In this document: piece by piece, positions 1-9,516 of the stretch
Position numbering within the stretch: position 1 is the stretch's first letter
Layout of the letters: each line of letters opens with the position of its first letter
DNA from: Elusimicrobiota bacterium
GTDB lineage: Bacteria > Elusimicrobiota > Elusimicrobia > Elusimicrobiales > UBA9959
DNA: 62,295 bases
NCBI GenBank assembly: GCA_012517285.1
Contig: JAAYVG010000019.1
Span: 1-62,295, forward strand
Reading direction: 5' to 3'
The notes under the pieces: generated by a model
Database searches by the model: none
Seen by the model: the letters and a program-made list of their open reading frames with translations, nothing else
What the model was told of the DNA's origin: nothing
Made by a program: the position numbers and the translations under genes

Positions 1-110
1 TTATAGCAGATTATTTTATGTATGTCAAGACCCAAATTCCAATTAGGCACTACATCGGCCTTACGGACTTTTTGGAAACTCTATCATTGGAGAGAAAAAT
101 TACACTTGCC

Positions 111-962
111 TCATTTTGTTGAAAAAATGCGGAAGTCGGGAATTACTTTACTATAAATCCCCCATAACAGATTTGATATCAGTGAAAGATACTCATTATA
201 TGAAAGTTTTTTTGAATATTTGAGTATTCCATAGCTCCTCATAACCTTATCCTCAAAGGATATTTTATCAGCTGATATATAAATCTCTGATGTTTGCTTT
301 TCTCTTTCTTCGAGAGCCATAGTTATAAGCTTTACTCTATCAACAAAATCAGTTATTTTCTCATCATTCTTTGGCCTATAGATTATTTTTATAAATCCAT
401 ATGATGTTGAAAGATCACCGTTGATACCTGTTATATCATTATTCCCAGGTATATCCTGATCAATTTTATCAATGATATTTGAACTGTAAATAGCAGGGAG
501 GTGCATTATTATCTCAAACTCAAGTTGATGAGGTGATCTAAATGGATTTATGCCAATAAAACCAAAATCTTTGCTATATGAAAAGATGATATGTTTTGAA
601 AGTTTTTTTTCAATATCAACCAGATCCTTATAGGCATCATCCAGATTAAATCCACTTTTTATGGAAAGCAGAAGCAAATGCTCTGATATATTTATCATAG
701 TATAAATTTCATCAGATGATTTTTTTATTATCACAGACTCATCAATGATTCTATCATCATCACTCAGTATTTGTTTTAGTTTTAATTCTTTTTCTCTATC
801 CACCAAAGCTTTTAAAATTTCAGTATTCTTTGTAAGTCCACTTTTTTTCAATGCAGAAAGAATTATCTTTCCTATTTTTTTAAGTTCTTTTTTTCCTTCC
901 TTGTTCAAAAATTTATACGGAAATATATTCCTATACAATCTTGCTTTAGATATTATTATCAT
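111..962 (-). CDS. McsB-like protein (phosphagen-kinase fold), probably catalytically dead
   Basis: A 283-residue protein related to protein arginine kinase McsB, which is usually about 360 residues. What can be seen: an N-terminal SKARLYRN resembles the family's SSRIRLARN, MINISEHL sits where MINEEDHL is expected, and HLPAI follows. The loop holding the family's catalytic cysteine (CPTNxGTG) reads INPFRSPHQ, so Cys is Asn and the glycine-rich loop is gone. The later GLYGEGSE-type loop reads GINGDLST and lacks its glutamates. I infer a pseudokinase or regulatory partner, not an active arginine kinase. It overlaps mcsA by 17 nt, the order seen in Firmicutes heat-shock operons, but neither clpC nor ctsR is here. 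The first 110 bases of the window hold no gene I can identify. Confidence 0.7.
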   Translation of the reverse strand: MIIISKARLYRNIFPYKFLNKEGKKELKKIGKIILSALKKSGLTKNTEILKALVDREKELKLKQILSDDDRIIDESVIIKKSSDEIYTMINISEHLLLLSIKSGFNLDDAYKDLVDIEKKLSKHIIFSYSKDFGFIGINPFRSPHQLEFEIIMHLPAIYSSNIIDKIDQDIPGNNDITGINGDLSTSYGFIKIIYRPKNDEKITDFVDRVKLITMALEEREKQTSEIYISADKISFEDKVMRSYGILKYSKKLSYNEYLSLISNLLWGIYSKVIPDFRIFSTK

Positions 963-1449
963 TTTTTCTTATCTTTCTTATCTTTAAAAGTGTTTTTTTG
1001 ATCATATCAACATCTTCAAAATCTGTATATATCTTAAGTCTCCTTTTAAGCTTATTGATCTCCTGATCTGTATCTTTTTCCGACAAAAGTTCCTCAATAC
1101 AGTAGGGATATTTTCCCCCGACGACAACAGGAGCAGAGATTATCTCCATAAGCTTTTTCAGTATGTTTGAAAAGGTTATATAGCATTCTGGGCAGCCTAA
1201 CTCATTGGTCTTTTTAAATGTTATATAATCTGTTTTACAGACTGGACATACCATTCGTTTTTTTGATTCGAGGAGCTCCTCTATTATTACACCCGCATAG
1301 TCATTAAAGGTTGATTTTTTCTTCATATCATCCATATATCCGAGCTTTATCGCACAATCATCACAAAGATTAAGTTTTTTTATTATTCCATTTACAACAG
1401 CTTTAACTATTACTGTTGAAGGATTATTATGACATCTCTCACATTCCAT
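946..1449 (-). CDS. mcsA: McsA-like zinc-binding protein
   Basis: A 167-residue protein with four CxxC pairs: CERC at residues 3-6, CDDC near 28, CPVC near 69 and CPEC near 91. This is the two-zinc-site arrangement of McsA, the activator and partner of McsB in protein-arginine phosphorylation and Clp-dependent quality control. The C-terminal helix (residues 130-160) is charged and coiled like the UvrB/UvrC-interaction motif of the family but does not match it well. It lies 2 nt downstream of lolD and overlaps the McsB-like gene, so the pair is probably co-translated. Since the partner kinase looks inactive, the pair may have kept only a scaffold or Clp-adaptor role. That last point is inference. 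Confidence 0.75.
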   Translation of the reverse strand: MECERCHNNPSTVIVKAVVNGIIKKLNLCDDCAIKLGYMDDMKKKSTFNDYAGVIIEELLESKKRMVCPVCKTDYITFKKTNELGCPECYITFSNILKKLMEIISAPVVVGGKYPYCIEELLSEKDTDQEINKLKRRLKIYTDFEDVDMIKKTLLKIRKIRKNDNNI

Positions 1450-1451
1450 AG

Positions 1452-2129
1452 CTAATCTTTCAGTTCCTTAAGCTTTTTATCGGTAAGAAAATAAATTTTT
1501 TTCGAAAATTGTTTGGCCATCTCAATATTATGAGTTGCTATTACAATAGTTTTGCCTGTATCATTAAGTTTTTTCAGATCAGACATAACGAGCATTGCAT
1601 TCTCCGGATCAAGGTTCCCTGTAGGCTCATCGGCTACAAGCAAAAGTGGATCATTTCTCATCGCTCTAAGCAGTGCCACTCTCTGCTTTTCACCACCAGA
1701 TAGCTCCTGAGGCATCTTTTGAGCAAGATACTCAATATAAAGTTTTTTTAAAAGCTCATAAGCTTTTTCCGTTTCTTCAACATCTTTTAAAATAAGATTT
1801 GGCATCTCGATATTTGAAATAACATTGAAGTCTTCAAGAAGTGAATCAAACTGGAAGACAAAACCGATATCCTTCAATCTTACCTCTGACTTTTTGTTCT
1901 CAGCCAATTTTGATATATCACTGCCATTAAAAAATACATCCCCCTCATACTTAGAATCAAGCAAAGAGATTATATTCAAGAGTGTTGTTTTTCCACTTCC
2001 ACTCGGACCTATTATTGATATAAAATCACCATCCATTACCTCAAATGACAAATCCTTTAATATTATAAGAGCCTGATTCGGTTGCTCATAAATTTTTGTT
2101 AAATTTTTTATCTCTACAACTTTTCCCAT
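1452..2129 (-). CDS. lolD: Lipoprotein-release ABC transporter ATPase LolD
   Basis: A 225-residue ABC ATPase, the normal length for LolD/MacB-type proteins. Visible motifs: Walker A GPSGSGKTT (about residues 41-49), a Q-loop glutamine in VFQF, signature LSGGEKQR, Walker B LLVADEPTG and the switch histidine in ATHN. The neighbouring LolC/E-type permease (2341-3552) makes lipoprotein extraction from the inner membrane the likely job. Family members can instead serve MacB-like exporters, but the LolC-type partner argues against that. A 211-bp repeat-filled gap separates it from its permease, which is unusual for this pair and suggests a repeat insertion between two once-adjacent genes. McsA follows after 2 nt. 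Confidence 0.88.
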   Translation of the reverse strand: MGKVVEIKNLTKIYEQPNQALIILKDLSFEVMDGDFISIIGPSGSGKTTLLNIISLLDSKYEGDVFFNGSDISKLAENKKSEVRLKDIGFVFQFDSLLEDFNVISNIEMPNLILKDVEETEKAYELLKKLYIEYLAQKMPQELSGGEKQRVALLRAMRNDPLLLVADEPTGNLDPENAMLVMSDLKKLNDTGKTIVIATHNIEMAKQFSKKIYFLTDKKLKELKD

Positions 2130-2159
2130 TTTTTCTTTTCCTAAAAGTTAAACTTCTTC

Positions 2160-2332
2160 TAAATAACTAATTTGCTTTTCTGTCTTCCGTCCCTGCCTGC
2201 ACCGAAGCGACTTCGCCATGCTGGCTCTGTCTCCTGCCTTCTGTTTTCTGTCATCTGACTTCTGACATCTGTTTTCATCCTGATGAATCCGTTTACATCC
2301 TGATGATATCTGTCTTCATCTTGATGATTAAA
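2160..2332. repeat. Composite intergenic repeat array between lolC and lolD
   Basis: This stretch is built from short motifs seen in other intergenic gaps of the window. One is a run of CTGACTTCTGACATCTG-like 7-mers, the reverse complement of CAGAAGTCAGAGGTCAG units found at 18840 and 33340. Another is a GATGAATCCGTTTACATCCT-like 12-mer, related to those at 35080-35130 and 44290-44410. A CCTGCCTGC...GAAGC segment related to 18880-18902 is also present. No open reading frame or promoter is evident. Confidence 0.8.
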
Positions 2333-2340
2333 TAACCGTT

Positions 2341-3552
2341 TTATCCATACCTTATAGCATCAACAGGATCTATATCCGATGCCTTTTTAGCAGGATATAT
2401 TGAACTAATAAAAGTCAGTACCAGTGCTACAACAATTATCAAAACTATATCATAGAGTTCTATTCTAACTGGAACCTTTGTTATATAATAAATATCAGAC
2501 GGTAGCTCTATTATCTTATAATTTTTTACAACCCATAAAGCAATATAGCCTATTATCATTCCCAAAGCTATGCCTATAACTGATATATATGTTCCACATA
2601 TAAAAAAAATCTTTTTTATTTTTTTGGAAGAGGTTCCCATAGCCCTTAGTATTCCTATCTCTTTTGATTTTAAAACTGTGATCATAAAAAGATTTGATGA
2701 TATTGTAAATGTTGCTATCAATATTATAAGAGATAGTATGAGAGTCATAACAAACTTTTCAAGCTTTAAAGCAGAAAAAAGATTTTTGTTCAAATCAGCA
2801 TATGTTTTGAGTGAAAAATAAAATGGGATTCTTTCCCTTATCTCCTTATAAACATCAAATGTTTTGTTTATGTCATCCAGCTTTATTGAAATACCATTTG
2901 CTAAAAGGTTGGAATCAAAAAATCCTCTCGCATCAGATATATTAATAAATGCAAACGATGAGTCATACTCATAATAACCAGTGTTTATTATTCCCGTTAT
3001 ATTAAATTTTTTCATCCTAGGTATGATACCAGTTGTTATCTCAGAAAATTTAGGTGATACAAGAACAACGCTATCACCGACATAGACTCCTAAATTTTTT
3101 GCGAGCTCCTCCCCTATAACCATATCCGAGGCTGAAAGCTTCCAATCACCATATTTAAGCGATTTCTCTATGTTTGTTACAGCAAACTCTTTCTCTTTTT
3201 CTATCCCCTTTATCACAGCACCACCTGTTCTCGACTGGCTTAAAAGTATTCCCTGTGATATTATAAATGGGGACATGCCTTTTATATCTTTTATTTCAGA
3301 TAACTTCTGATCTATAGTGACAAAATCCTTCTGATAAATATCACCGTATATAATTATATGAGACTGAGCATCAAGGATCTTCTGCTTTATATCGCTTTGA
3401 AAGCCGTTTAATATGCTCAGTGTTATAAATATTGCAGCTATTGATAGTGTTATACCTGTCACTGCTATTACGGTAGTAACAGATGTAAAAAGTCCTTTTC
3501 TTGCATTTCTAAGATATTTGAATGCTACCCTTCTTTCAAAACGAGAACTCAT
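2341..3552 (-). CDS. lolC: LolC/LolE-type lipoprotein-releasing permease
   Basis: A 403-residue inner-membrane permease with the LolC/E/FtsX layout. There is one TM helix near residues 25-50 (the ITLSIAAIFITLSILNGF region), a periplasmic domain of about 210 residues, then three TM helices between about 265 and 395. The C-terminus carries YPAKKASDIDPVDAIRYG, the usual ABC3 permease tail. The N-terminal FERRVAFKYLR matches LolC/E. It works with LolD (1452-2129) to lift lipoproteins out of the inner membrane. Only one permease is present here, so the complex may be a homodimer (LolF-like) or the second subunit is elsewhere. Its start overlaps the lysS stop by 4 nt. Confidence 0.88.
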   Translation of the reverse strand: MSSRFERRVAFKYLRNARKGLFTSVTTVIAVTGITLSIAAIFITLSILNGFQSDIKQKILDAQSHIIIYGDIYQKDFVTIDQKLSEIKDIKGMSPFIISQGILLSQSRTGGAVIKGIEKEKEFAVTNIEKSLKYGDWKLSASDMVIGEELAKNLGVYVGDSVVLVSPKFSEITTGIIPRMKKFNITGIINTGYYEYDSSFAFINISDARGFFDSNLLANGISIKLDDINKTFDVYKEIRERIPFYFSLKTYADLNKNLFSALKLEKFVMTLILSLIILIATFTISSNLFMITVLKSKEIGILRAMGTSSKKIKKIFFICGTYISVIGIALGMIIGYIALWVVKNYKIIELPSDIYYITKVPVRIELYDIVLIIVVALVLTFISSIYPAKKASDIDPVDAIRYG

Positions 3553-5033
3553 TTAGTTTCTTCTTTTGGTTTTAAAAGCGGAAAGAGTATTACCTCTCTT
3601 ATCGACGGCTTTTCACATAAAAGCATTGTAAGCCTGTCTATTCCTATACCTATACCACCTGTTGGTGGCATACCGTATTCCATCGCCTCTATGAAATCCT
3701 TATCAAGTATATCCGCCTCTCCTAAATTTTCCTCAAACTTCTGCTTTAGCTGTTCTAAAAGCCTTGATTTCTGATCAGCAGGATCATTCAACTCGCTGTA
3801 AGCATTTGCTATCTCATGGCCACCAGCATAAAATTCAAACCTTTCAACTATTGACTCATCACCATTTTTAAGTTTTGCAAGCGGAGTTATTGCAGTCGGA
3901 TAATCCATTATAAAACATGGCTGCTTTATCTCCTCAGATATAACCCAGTCCATTATATTCTCAAACATCTTTGCTGATGGAACATCTTCACTCATATCAA
4001 TCTTAAGTTTTTTGGAAAGATTGATAAGCCCATTTTTATTGAATGCCTTACCATTCAAAACGCTGTGTATATCCTCAGAAGTTCTCTCCTTCCATAGCTC
4101 TGGGAGAGAAATTCTTTTAAATGGTGGTTTTATATTTATTTTTGAACCATCATAATCTATCTCAGACATATTAAACTCTGACGAAAATCTTTCAAAAAGC
4201 CTTTCAACAAGGTCTGCCATACCGTTGTAATCAGAGTATGCCTTGTATGCTTCAAGCGTAGTAAACTCAGGATTGTGTGTTGTATCCACACCCTCATTCC
4301 TGAACACCCTACCTATCTCATACGCACCATCAAAGCCACCTATTATAAGCTTTTTAAGTGAAAGCTCTGTTGCTATTCTCATATAAAGCTCTATCTTAAA
4401 TGCATTGTGAAAAGTTATGAACGGTCTTGCAGAAGCACCACCTGCCTGAGAGCAGAGTATGGGAGTTTCAACCTCAAGATACCCATCGCTGTTAAGGATT
4501 TCCCTTATTATTGATATAATTTTACTTCTTCTCACAAATATCTCTTTAACCCATTCATTTGATATAAGATCCAAATATCTTTCCCTGTATCTTGTCTCAG
4601 GATCGCTAAGCCCGTGCCACTTCTCAGGCATGGGTCTGACAGATTTGGAAAGGATTGTTATCTTTTCCACGTTGATTGTAAGCTCTCCTGTGTGTGTCTT
4701 GAATGTCTTTCCCTCCACTCCCACAAAATCACCAACATTGAAATATTTCTTAAATCTGTCATAGTCATCACCGAGATTATCCTTTTTAAGATAAATCTGA
4801 ATTTTGCCAGTTCCATTCTTGATATGAGCGAAGCTTGCCTTTCCCATAACCCTCAACAACACGATCCTTCCAGCTGTTTTAACAGAGCTATCAATAGGAA
4901 GTTCTTTTATCTCTGATATCTTATTTTTAACCTCAAAGCGCGGTGGAAAAGGATCTATGTTCAATTTTTTCAGTTCGTCTATCTTAGCATAATTTGATTT
5001 TACTATCTCATCAATGGTTGTTTTTTCTTCCAT
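3549..5033 (-). CDS. lysS: Lysyl-tRNA synthetase, class II
   Basis: A 494-residue class II lysyl-tRNA synthetase that charges tRNA-Lys. Residues 1-150 form the OB-fold anticodon-binding domain (AGRIVLLRVMGKASFAHI). The catalytic domain shows motif 2 (FRNEGVDTTHNPEFTTLE) and motif 3 (GGIGIGIDRLTMLL), with GGASARPF between them. Length and motifs are typical and nothing is missing. It overlaps lolC by 4 nt downstream and the receiver gene by 23 nt upstream, so it is probably translated from a shared transcript. Confidence 0.96.
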   Translation of the reverse strand: MEEKTTIDEIVKSNYAKIDELKKLNIDPFPPRFEVKNKISEIKELPIDSSVKTAGRIVLLRVMGKASFAHIKNGTGKIQIYLKKDNLGDDYDRFKKYFNVGDFVGVEGKTFKTHTGELTINVEKITILSKSVRPMPEKWHGLSDPETRYRERYLDLISNEWVKEIFVRRSKIISIIREILNSDGYLEVETPILCSQAGGASARPFITFHNAFKIELYMRIATELSLKKLIIGGFDGAYEIGRVFRNEGVDTTHNPEFTTLEAYKAYSDYNGMADLVERLFERFSSEFNMSEIDYDGSKINIKPPFKRISLPELWKERTSEDIHSVLNGKAFNKNGLINLSKKLKIDMSEDVPSAKMFENIMDWVISEEIKQPCFIMDYPTAITPLAKLKNGDESIVERFEFYAGGHEIANAYSELNDPADQKSRLLEQLKQKFEENLGEADILDKDFIEAMEYGMPPTGGIGIGIDRLTMLLCEKPSIREVILFPLLKPKEETK

Positions 5034-5403
5034 ATTCTAATGCTCCTTTTACAGTCTTTACAAGATTTTTAGGATCAAACGGCTTTTCTAAAAAAGAATA
5101 TACATTGTTTGACATCTCAAAAAGCTCCTTTGTCTGACCCTTGGCTGTAACAATTATTATAGGAATATTTTTCAATTCATCAATCTCCTGAAGTCTTGAC
5201 TGAAATGTATATCCATCCATCTGTGGCATCATTATATCAAGCAGTATGAGATCAGGTCTTACAGGGTTTTCCACATTGGTAAGCATATTATATGCTTCAA
5301 GACCATTTCCTGCCTCAATAACCTCATGGCCTTCTTTTTCAATTAAAATTTTCAGCAGGAAAAGCAGGTCTTTTTCATCATCTATAACCATTATTTTAGC
5401 CAT
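5011..5403 (-). CDS. Single-domain response regulator (CheY-like)
   Basis: A stand-alone receiver domain of about 130 residues: VIDDEKD at the N-terminus (acidic pocket), LILLDIMMP with the phospho-acceptor Asp in the middle, IIIVTAKG and a conserved Lys in FLEKPFDP near the end. There is no output domain, so it probably signals through protein contact. I chose the ATG at 5403 over an upstream GTG because a GAGGG Shine-Dalgarno sequence sits 6 nt before it. No histidine kinase is adjacent. The neighbouring PEP/pyruvate-binding protein (6577-9486) also carries receiver-like domains. Confidence 0.9.
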   Translation of the reverse strand: MAKIMVIDDEKDLLFLLKILIEKEGHEVIEAGNGLEAYNMLTNVENPVRPDLILLDIMMPQMDGYTFQSRLQEIDELKNIPIIIVTAKGQTKELFEMSNNVYSFLEKPFDPKNLVKTVKGALEYGRKNNH

Positions 5404-5541
5404 AAACACCCTCTTTTAAAACAGCATTAATTTTGTAGAATCACAACTTTAAGGCCATCAAATATCTTCTGTTTTAACATCAACCACTTATATCATTACC
5501 TATAAATTTTACAAGATTATTGAGCATCTAATCAATAAAAT

Positions 5542-6576
5542 TTATCTGTTAACATAACTGCTTACAGAAAGTATTATCATCTCACGTCTGAATCTGTATC
5601 CCTGATTGAATCCTGTTGAACTCAATAAGAAAGGAGATTTGATCAATGTTTTATATATCTTTTCTCTGTTTATCTTTATTCTTGATCTAAGCGGGTTTGA
5701 AACAGAAACCAGATAAAGGCTGTCCATAGCCCAGTATATAGGCCATATCAACGCTAGTTTCATAGGAAGATGTGATGATTTTATTGAATTTATGAACAGC
5801 TCCGCCTCATCAAAATAATCTATGCAGGTAATGATGATAGAATTTATAAAAGGCCTTATTTTATCAATGTTTTTTGCGTCGATAAGATCTTGTGGCAACA
5901 GAGCAACTGATTTTAAAAAATCATCAGGTATATAGAGCCTTCCTGTCTTTAAGTCAGAGTGAATGTCTTTTAAAATATTTGTGAGCTGAAGAGCTGTCCC
6001 TATTCTGAATGCCGATCTTAAGACATTATCCTTATAGATGTTAGGTGAATATTTCTGATAAACTCTGTACCAGTATATAGCAGGAACCCCTCCTATAAGA
6101 TTGGAGTATTTTATTAGTTCTTTTGATGTTTTAATTGAACGAATTTTCTCCTTATCTGGAAAATATTTTATGTCCATCATCATACCACGTGTAAGTCCAC
6201 GAATCAGTGCTCTAATCATTTTTTTATCATCATCATCACTTCCTGCCCAAAATTCATCAACAATATTTTCAATACTATCTATAAGCCTCCTCTCCCACAG
6301 ATTGTCAAGCTCAGGCATCACAATTTTTTTTAGCTCTGATATTTCATTGTTAAATTTTGATGAACCAGTATCTAAAAAAATCCTCAGCAACCTTTCCTTT
6401 GTTGCGGCATCCACGCATGGGCAATCAACGACACTGTCAAGAGCTCTTGCAATAAGATATGCAAAGCCTAACATATATTTAATATAATCTGGAAGTATAA
6501 CAAAACTGAGATATAAGGTTCTTGATGTGTTTTTTAGCAAGAGCCTATTATCCTTTGAAATTTTATATTCTTTCAT
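5542..6576 (-). CDS. Squalene/phytoene synthase family protein
   Basis: A 344-residue trans-prenyl head-to-head synthase. Both metal-binding aspartate motifs are visible: ARALDSVVD (about residues 44-52) and QLTNILKDIHSD (about 196-207), with the substrate-site region GVPAIYWYRVY before the second. The family condenses two C15 or C20 diphosphates to presqualene or prephytoene diphosphate on the way to hopanoids or carotenoids. No HpnC/HpnE, squalene cyclase or desaturase lies in this window, so the product cannot be assigned. It starts directly after the stop codon of the PEP/pyruvate-binding gene, with no spacer. The 130 bp downstream, before the receiver gene, hold nothing recognisable. Confidence 0.85.
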   Translation of the reverse strand: MKEYKISKDNRLLLKNTSRTLYLSFVILPDYIKYMLGFAYLIARALDSVVDCPCVDAATKERLLRIFLDTGSSKFNNEISELKKIVMPELDNLWERRLIDSIENIVDEFWAGSDDDDKKMIRALIRGLTRGMMMDIKYFPDKEKIRSIKTSKELIKYSNLIGGVPAIYWYRVYQKYSPNIYKDNVLRSAFRIGTALQLTNILKDIHSDLKTGRLYIPDDFLKSVALLPQDLIDAKNIDKIRPFINSIIITCIDYFDEAELFINSIKSSHLPMKLALIWPIYWAMDSLYLVSVSNPLRSRIKINREKIYKTLIKSPFLLSSTGFNQGYRFRREMIILSVSSYVNR

Positions 6577-9486
6577 TTATCCTCTATTACGCATGGCAAC
6601 TATGAAGCCATCACTGCCATCTACAACAGTTTCAAGACCTTCATCAAATCTAACCCATCTTACATAATCCGTCTCATAAATTGTCTTTGATGAGTTCAAA
6701 AGATTCCAGTTTATTAAATCATCTTTATCTATGACTGATATATATGGTATTGACATAGCAATTATGTTATGAAAAAAGTGCGTTCCATAGGATGGAGTTA
6801 CATTAAAAGAATCGTATAGAGATTCTATGATGACCCTTGCCATAGAGATATCATTCCACTTTATGGGTATTCCCAAATGTATATCGCTTGTCCCCCATCT
6901 GCCGGGACCGATCAAAATATAACCACATCCATGCTTTTTGCACTCACTGTTTACTATACCAACCTCTCTTCGAATATCAAGCGTTTTTAAATTAGAAAAA
7001 CTTTCTTTTTTTACAAAAACTACATCCCTTATTTCCTTATTATACATACTTCCAACAATATTTTTTGAATGTACAATCAGATCCTTATTATCAAAGTTCA
7101 TATTAATTTTTTTTGTATTTATTTTACTGGCAAAATGCTTAACCTGAAGAATGTTCAGGTCAATCGCTGATGTTTTCATATCCATATTCAGAGCAAACTC
7201 TAACTCAATGTTGCCACCCATTGCATCCACGCACTTTTCTGATATTTCAAGCAGAATTTCATTAAGCGGTAAAAAGTTATTTTTTATTACAGGAAAAAAT
7301 GTAAGAAGATTTGTTCCCTGAGGCTCGTAATGATCAACGAGTTTATCATCATTAAAAATATACGATGAGAACATTGCCTTCATCTCATCAGATGGTTGAA
7401 TATCTTCAAAATCTTTTTCCACAACGCTTAGGCTTCTATCATAATTTATATTCATATCATTGTTTAGAGAAACAGCCATAAACTTTTTCTGTGTGGTTTT
7501 TATTATATCATCAACTGTCGCAAACTGGTGTATATTGTTTGGATGTGCTGGGGAATACCTCAAAAAATATCTTCCACTCACCACTGACTCGCCAAGCCCC
7601 ATAGCTATGTGAACCACAGGATCAGTGTTTTTTAATGGATGAACAGGATAAAAATTATAAGACTGAAGAACACCAGATATGAGAGGAAAGTAATATCCTT
7701 TTACATATTCCCTTCCAACTACAGACTGGATTATCACAGCCATCTTTTCCTCATCCGGTATATGAGGGTTTGATTTCCTAAACTCTATAGCGTCTTTTGA
7801 GAATGTTGAAGCATAAATATATTTTATTATCCTTTCAACTGTTTTTAAATTTTCATAAACCTTACCAGTATTGGCAAACATGTATGTCTTGTATATCCCT
7901 GCAAATGGATAATTTTTTGAATCCTCAAGGAGCGATGATGATCTTACAGCAACAGGGCCTTTTATTTTATCTATTACATATGCTATATCGTTTAAGGCAT
8001 AGTCGGGAAGATTTACATTTTCAAAAATCTTTGAGATCTCATCATCGGAATAGTTTCCATTAATAAAGGATGAAAGATTATTCCTTTCTATAAAAAGATC
8101 AAAAACATCAGTTGCCACAACCACAGAGTTAGGAGTTTTTATGTTTATTCCATTTATGTTTTCTCTTATAATTCCTTTGCCTATGAGATAATCAATAAAA
8201 GCAAGTCCTCTTGCCTTGCCTCCTATTGAACCATACCCTATTTTGGCAAATGGAATATCTATACTATACTTGTTTCTATCAAACCGCAGTATGCTTCCTA
8301 ACTGTGTCTTGTACATAAACTGATGCATCGTTTCTATAAGATAATTTCTTAACTCCTCATGACTGGCAAACTCATTTGCCGCTTTTGGCTTTATTTTATA
8401 GGCTATATCAAACTCAGTTCTTGCAAGAAGCCACTTTGAAAAATGGTTTCTCGATGCATGATAAAATATTGATTTATCCGGTATTACCTTTAAAACCTTT
8501 ATCATTGTTGAAAGATCTGATGCTCTTGCTATTTCCTTACCATTACCATCATCAAAGATAAAATCACCAAAGCCAAAGTAACGCTGGATGAAGCCTCTAA
8601 GCTGCTTTGATATATCAGGAGAATTTTTATTTAAAAATGATGCACCCATTTTGAGAGCAACAGGCTCATAATCGGTGTTTGAAGACTGAATCAGAACCGG
8701 CATATCAACTATCTTTTCCTTAACCCTTTTTGTTAAAAGAAGTCCTGCCTTTTCATCAGTATGTTCCAATATTGGATATTCCACATCTGTTATTACTCCC
8801 AAAAGATTATTATTATATTTATCAAATATTTCCCATGCCTCTTCATATGTTTTGGCAAGATATATCTTTGGCCTTGCCTTCATCCTGAGTATTTTCCTTG
8901 AAATATTAAGCTCATCAGACATAACTATATGCATCTGTTTTATAAGCTCATAGTATATTATAGGCAAATACATTGAGTAAAATCTTATATTATCTTCCAC
9001 AAGCAGTACAGACTGAACCCCGTAGCTGAGATCATGCTCAAAATTTATTCTATCCTCAACGAAATTGATTATTGAAGAAAATATCTTAGTATCACCCTGC
9101 CAGAGAAAAACTCCCTCAACCATATCCCTTGTCTTCTGAGTTAATACACCTATATCGTGCATACTGAATGATAGGATAACAACAGGTATATCACGCATTT
9201 TTTTTATGTTTAAAACAAAATCCTCCATATCAAATTCAACAGATTGCATCATTGATATCACAACGTCATAGTTATCATTTTTTAAAAGTTCAATTGCCTC
9301 TGATGAATTTTTAACCCTTGTTATATTGAAGTGTTCCCTATTAGTCATATTATGCTCAAAAAGTACTTCTGAAAGCATCTCATCATCAGCAAAAAGGAAT
9401 GAGTCATAGAGTGACGCAACAAGAAGAACTTTCTTTATTCTTTTTGGCATCAACCTTTCAAAGAATTCAACACCTGTTGTTTCCAT
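6577..9486 (-). CDS. PEP synthase/PPDK-like ATP-grasp protein with N-terminal receiver-like domains
   Basis: A 969-residue multidomain protein. Residues 10-140 look like a degenerate receiver: YDVVISMM stands where the phospho-acceptor Asp should be. Residues 155-310 look like a second receiver (SVLLVEDN, then GVITDVEYP with an Asp). From about residue 415 there is a PPDK N-terminal ATP-grasp fold: YGSIGGKARGLAF, PVAVRSSSLLEDS (about 516) and PFAGIYKTY. GPGRWGTSDIHLGIP lies near 860. The phosphohistidine and PEP-binding TIM-barrel domains of true PEP synthase are absent, so it is unlikely to make PEP. Proteins with this layout are known mainly as uncharacterised PEP/pyruvate-binding domain proteins. 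It may phosphorylate a partner using ATP, which is inference. Confidence 0.8.
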   Translation of the reverse strand: METTGVEFFERLMPKRIKKVLLVASLYDSFLFADDEMLSEVLFEHNMTNREHFNITRVKNSSEAIELLKNDNYDVVISMMQSVEFDMEDFVLNIKKMRDIPVVILSFSMHDIGVLTQKTRDMVEGVFLWQGDTKIFSSIINFVEDRINFEHDLSYGVQSVLLVEDNIRFYSMYLPIIYYELIKQMHIVMSDELNISRKILRMKARPKIYLAKTYEEAWEIFDKYNNNLLGVITDVEYPILEHTDEKAGLLLTKRVKEKIVDMPVLIQSSNTDYEPVALKMGASFLNKNSPDISKQLRGFIQRYFGFGDFIFDDGNGKEIARASDLSTMIKVLKVIPDKSIFYHASRNHFSKWLLARTEFDIAYKIKPKAANEFASHEELRNYLIETMHQFMYKTQLGSILRFDRNKYSIDIPFAKIGYGSIGGKARGLAFIDYLIGKGIIRENINGINIKTPNSVVVATDVFDLFIERNNLSSFINGNYSDDEISKIFENVNLPDYALNDIAYVIDKIKGPVAVRSSSLLEDSKNYPFAGIYKTYMFANTGKVYENLKTVERIIKYIYASTFSKDAIEFRKSNPHIPDEEKMAVIIQSVVGREYVKGYYFPLISGVLQSYNFYPVHPLKNTDPVVHIAMGLGESVVSGRYFLRYSPAHPNNIHQFATVDDIIKTTQKKFMAVSLNNDMNINYDRSLSVVEKDFEDIQPSDEMKAMFSSYIFNDDKLVDHYEPQGTNLLTFFPVIKNNFLPLNEILLEISEKCVDAMGGNIELEFALNMDMKTSAIDLNILQVKHFASKINTKKINMNFDNKDLIVHSKNIVGSMYNKEIRDVVFVKKESFSNLKTLDIRREVGIVNSECKKHGCGYILIGPGRWGTSDIHLGIPIKWNDISMARVIIESLYDSFNVTPSYGTHFFHNIIAMSIPYISVIDKDDLINWNLLNSSKTIYETDYVRWVRFDEGLETVVDGSDGFIVAMRNRG

Positions 9487-9516
9487 AATTATATTTTATA
9501 TGTTTTTAAAACAAAT

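Noticed and set aside
1-110. Partial gene at the left edge of the window
   Set aside because: No frame continues past the McsB-like stop with recognisable coding character; too short to judge.
2160-2332. CRISPR array from repeated CTGACTTCTGACATCTG
   Set aside because: The period is about 7 bp with no unique spacers, so it is a short tandem array.
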